Part shown: one piece after another, positions 60,481-64,000 of the stretch
How positions within the stretch are numbered: the first letter of the stretch is position 1
Layout: each line of letters starts with the position of its first letter
Source: Erythroxylum novogranatense
Lineage: Eukaryota > Streptophyta > Magnoliopsida > Malpighiales > Erythroxylaceae
Direction: 5' to 3'
Assembly (NCBI GenBank): GCA_029891385.1
Contig: CM057230.1
Coordinates: 51,439,414 to 51,503,413, forward strand
Length of the DNA stretch: 64,000 bases
Notes under the pieces: generated by a model
Seen by the model: the letters and a program-made list of their open reading frames with translations, nothing else
Databases searched by the model: none
What the model was told of the DNA's origin: nothing
Position numbers and translations under genes: made by a program

Positions 60481-60950
60481 CCACGTCAGTGGATTCTGCT
60501 ACAGTAATTTGAAAATTATATACAAAAATTTCAGATTTCCTATAAGGGTGCCCTGGGGTATTTTTGGTCAGTTTTCGAGTTCGAGAAATTTATAAAATAA
60601 GTTTTTTCTATTTTACTGGATTTATTATATTAGTAATAAATTAAAGTTTAACTCTATAAAAAGGAATAAGTTATTCTTAATCCGATTTCGAGTGAATTTT
60701 CATGCTATAGACATCACATGAAGGAGATACTTTAAGTTTTTGTGTCTTGGGTCTCATGTTCAATGTTCAAGATTGCATAATAATTGATCAAAAAAGGAAT
60801 TAAGACATTTTGAAGCCACTTTTGAGTGAATTTTTGTGCAACGAACTTGCCATAATGGAGATACATGAAGTTCTCGTGTCTCGAGTGGTTGGTTCAGTGT
60901 CCAGTGATGCACGATAGTTACTCTACTAAGATTTTTCTTTTACTAAAATC

Positions 60951-61460
60951 TCAAAAGAATTTTGTAGAGAATGTCTTCAGCACGAGTATGTGACAATGAG
61001 ATTGTGCATTCAATTTTTTTTGCATTTTTGATGTTACATTGTCACATATTATATACTCATAAAGAATGTGAAGATAACATAAAAATGTATCCCTTATGTT
61101 TGTGGACTTTTTGAGTGCTGATGAGAATACAGTCATCAAAGTGGCCTTTCAAGTTAGTATTTTGAATTGTTCTGTTTGCATGCTGGGAGATGTCTTTAAT
61201 TTTATGTTTGGTTATTCTACCCAAAGGTGTTGGCCTTACATAATATTTTGAGATGTGAATAAAGACATTAGATGGAGGAAAGTTGTTGCTCAAGTGATCG
61301 ACTCGCCCAAAGGTGGTAGTATAATAAGAGTTGATAGTTTGTATTCTGATCGCTTTTATGTGGAGGTCTAGTTGCATATATTATGTATTCAGCCCACAAG
61401 TATTTCATAATATGTATGACCAGATTTTCAGTAAAGATACTATTTAATGACATTAAGTAT
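60951..61460 (-). other. Minus-strand coding-like fragments, possibly a nested copia integrase relic
   Basis: Overlapping minus frames (60951-61139, 61057-61377, 61268-61453) carry peptides such as FTENLVIHIMKYLWAEYII, which distantly recall the end of copia integrase (NLPxHFWGEAxxTAxYLIN), and SHLKILCKANTFG, which recalls HLKVFGCxAY. The orientation is opposite to copia element 3. The match is weak. Confidence 0.3.
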
Positions 61461-61534
61461 CATTGTTGTCCTACATTTTTGTTGATTTAAAAATTATCAT
61501 TTTGAAGTCACCTTTTCAGTCAACAAAAGTAGTG

Positions 61535-62715
61535 TCATCATTAAAAGCTTGTCCGGTTTCAATTTAAAAAAGTAGACAGAGGATGTATTGAATGCTATGG
61601 AGATAGCTATGTTTAATATGACCATACAGACCTATAGACCATCTCCACCTATATCCATGAGCTCAAAAACTCATAAAGCAACCTATGAAGCCTAAGATCA
61701 GTCTAACAGATTATATCTAATGACCATTAAGAGATCCATTCCTAACCGTCCACTAAGTGGACTTCCAGACATAGATATAGCGAAGGAATTTCTTGATAAT
61801 GTCTCTTAGAGGTACACCGTCTCACCTGGTGTTGAGACAAGTGCCTTAATGATAAGGTATAGGGGAGAAAAGGGGAGTAATGGAGTACATATCGAGAATG
61901 ATTCATCTTCACAATAGATTGAAGATGTTAGAACTTTAATGCTTTGATAGCCTATTATGTTGTTGAGAAGGAGAAACTTAAGTTTTCCACTCCTACAGCC
62001 CTCAAAACAGCTTAAGGGAAGACAAACATGAAGCTCGCTAAGTTAGACGGTAGAAAGTTTAAATCTTCTCCACATGCTGATGTTGGCCAAACTAGTGCTA
62101 ATAAAGATCCTAGGGACATAAAGAAACCAATAGTATGAGGTTTACAAGGAAAGAATGAGACCATCAGGTTACTCTTTGGCTTGTCAATTACAAATCTAAT
62201 TTGTGATAGTCATATTAAGTACTTGGTGACTAGATAGTGAAGTATTTGATCAAGGTGCTTCTGCGATGCAGTAGTTCATATCAAGGATAAAGCCAAATAA
62301 AGGGATGGAGAAACTGATGGTTCATAGCAATAAAGAAGTGGAAGTAATAACTATAGGGGATGTATGTACTGGACTTTTTTGTAAGGTTTATTTAGTTTTA
62401 CAGGACATATTTTGTATGTGATCCTTTGATCAATTGGACAAAGAGGGTTAATGTTTTGTATTTAATGCTTTTGTTGTATAGTGGTTTAATGCAAAACATA
62501 ATGGTAAAACCTTCTTGTCATATGGTTTGTGTAGAATGTGTCTTACCCCGAATTAGATAAATGCTTCTCTGTATCTTGCTTAAAAAGTTGTGAAATAAAG
62601 GACCCTGATGAATGATAAGTCATACATAGTGTGGAATAAAAGTTTAAGCCACATTTCTAGAGCTAGGGTTGAGAGATTGATTAAGGAAAGAATTTCTCCA
62701 TTATAGATTATGATG
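61535..62715 (+). pseudogene. Copia element 3 gag, protease and pre-integrase relic
   Basis: Gag is read as LNAMEIAMFNMTIQTYRPSP (about 61590), then MTIKRSIPNRPLSGLPDIDI with AKEFLDNVS (61720-61805), the UBN2-type capsid signature. The protease frame has FDQGASAM (about 62240-62265), where DSGA is usual, followed by SNKEVEVITIGDVCTGLF and the DILYV end of the protease region (about 62320-62420). A GAG-pre-integrase remnant reads VWNKSLSHISRARVERLIKE (about 62620-62690; the usual form is LWHxRLGHIS). At least six stops break these parts. The frame stops at the LTR beginning 62725. Confidence 0.72.
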
Positions 62716-62724
62716 ATCTATGAA

Positions 62725-64000
62725 TGTTAGACCCCGAATATTTTTTATGATGTCATTAAGTATAAATTGTGATAATTGAGTGATTATGCCTTAGTTTGAT
62801 TAAATTGGGAACATTAGTGGATAATTGAGGTGTATTTGCATTTTATATGGTTTAATTGTGGTTTAATGAGGATTAAAAAGGGTAAAAGTTTATGAGGGCA
62901 TTTTAAGAAAATTTCTTAGGTTGGAATAGGTTGAGGCTTGTAAGGAGGGGTAAGTTGGACTTTGTATTTTCTTTAGGTTAGGGTTGAGAAGAAATAAGAG
63001 AAAGAAAGAAAAGAAGGAAAATAGAAGGAAAGAAAGAAGAGTGCCGTCGGTGAAGGAAGAGGAGAAAAAGAAAGAGTTTTGCGATTTCAGTGATTTTCGG
63101 TAGATTAAAGACGTTTCCTGGTAAGTTTAAGTTCGATCAAACTTGTTATGGTTAGATTTAAACCTAGATATGTTGGATATGTAGCAGAATCGACGAGTTA
63201 GGGTTTTTGGGTGAAAAGATGGGTAGATCCTTGGGTTGATGCATTTGTGCTTGATTTTGAGTTGTTAATGGGTTAGAAATGTAGCTTGAGTCTTGATCTA
63301 AGGCTTATGTGTGTTGCATTTGAGTTTGGGAAGAAATGGAAGTCGAAAAATGCAGAAATCAGGGGTTCGGAGTCGAAGCTCCGACCCGCACGTCACGACG
63401 TGCGCAAGAGCACGCCGCGGCGTGCGGTGAATTGGTGACACACCGCGTGCACGAAGAGACGTGAACGCCGCGACGCACGATTGTGCACGCCGCGGGGTGC
63501 GGGTGATGAGCATGCCGCGGCGCACACTTTGGTGCACACACACGAAGCATGGTTTTCGTTAGCGGCGGCGGCCCCGCCGCCATGAGCCCTCCTATTTTCG
63601 AAAGTGAGATTTTTACATTTTTTGGGATATCTTTTGGTGTAGATGTCCGATTGAGGTGATTTTGGATTCGTTGTGATCTAGAAATAAAGGACTACGAGTT
63701 GTATGAAGAAGGGAAGTTCGAAAATTGCTTTGAAGGGTTCAGGAATGTAGATGGGAGTCGGATGGAGACTTTTAACGCTTTACTTTTTGCTTTTCGAGCT
63801 TTATTGAATATTTGCTATGGATATTAATTGTATGGAAACTTGGTTTATTATAGGGAACCAAGCTGATTTGACCCAATCGCAAGAGGAAGGACAACAGTGA
63901 GTCTAATACTCAAGCGATACTAGGTGGGTAATATGTTTATGGTTATTGTGTGTATGGACAAATTGCCTGATGTGTGCTTGCTTGCATTATATGACATTAC
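62725..64000 (+). mobile_element. Gypsy-type LTR, same family as 51601-52966, running off the window
   Basis: It starts TGTTAGACCCCGAATA and follows the solo LTR at 51601 for about 950 bp, including GTTTATGAGGGCATTTT and GGTGATTTTGGATTCGTTG, then diverges. A CpG-rich array at 63380-63590 occupies the same position as that of the first LTR. It is inserted into the pre-integrase region of copia element 3. The right end is outside, so whether it is a solo LTR or the start of a full element is unknown. Confidence 0.82.

Larger units (their letters stand above)
59379..62724 (+). mobile_element. Copia retrotransposon 3, 5' part only, truncated by another insertion
   Basis: It consists of an LTR (59379-59887), a primer site (59889-59902), a CpG-rich leader, a gag relic, a protease relic and a pre-integrase relic in the expected order on the plus strand. 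It ends at 62725, where a gypsy-type LTR begins, so the rest of pol and the 3' LTR lie beyond the window or are lost. All coding parts carry several stops. Confidence 0.78.

Overview
The window is repeat-dominated nuclear DNA from a flowering plant, probably a dicot. The evidence is an intron-containing JAGGED-type C2H2 zinc-finger gene, Ty1/copia and Ty3/gypsy retrotransposons primed by initiator-tRNA-Met-like sites, L1-type LINE remnants and a CACTA-type terminus. I see no bacterial genes, operons, CRISPR arrays, rRNA genes or convincing tRNA genes.

Layout. 1-13917: a decayed plus-strand LINE interrupted by a complete but mutated minus-strand copia element (2391-11797; 5-bp target duplication AAAGA). 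This element carries an additional coding region between pol and its 3' LTR. 13918-23268: a minus-strand gypsy element (duplication TCTAG) whose 3' LTR is fused to pol by an internal deletion. It sits inside an older repeat that resembles a Tat-lineage gypsy leader. 24035-26920: a decayed minus-strand LINE. 27020-33670: the only convincing host locus, a JAGGED orthologue on the plus strand with five exons (31274-33216) and its flanks. 35290-37122: a LINE fragment, a CACTA terminus with a dense subterminal repeat array, and another Tat-like remnant. 37123-49033: a plus-strand copia element (duplication ATTAA) with one long gag-pol frame broken by a few lesions. A 2.2-kb solo LTR (duplication CATGG) is inserted in its 5' LTR. 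49034-64000: gypsy LTR fragments, a LINE fragment, a 1366-bp solo LTR (duplication GTAAT), a copia gag relic, an unidentified coding-like relic (58953-59362), and a third copia element starting at 59379. That third element is cut at 62725 by a gypsy-type LTR that runs off the window.

The JAGGED gene is the functional centre. The family encodes nuclear regulators of lateral-organ growth. Its gene model needs several unusual splice features: a start codon divided by intron 1 (AT|G), a GC-AG third intron, and a TAGCAG tandem acceptor at intron 4. None of the transposons looks autonomous as written. Many differences between LTR copies in the first 24 kb are small indels close to CG dinucleotides, so some of the apparent frameshifts there may be base-calling artefacts.

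All family assignments come from motifs read by eye; no database search was run. The best candidates for something under-described are the extra 3' coding region of the first copia element, the unidentified relic at 58953-59362, and the CpG-rich tandem arrays inside the gypsy LTRs.
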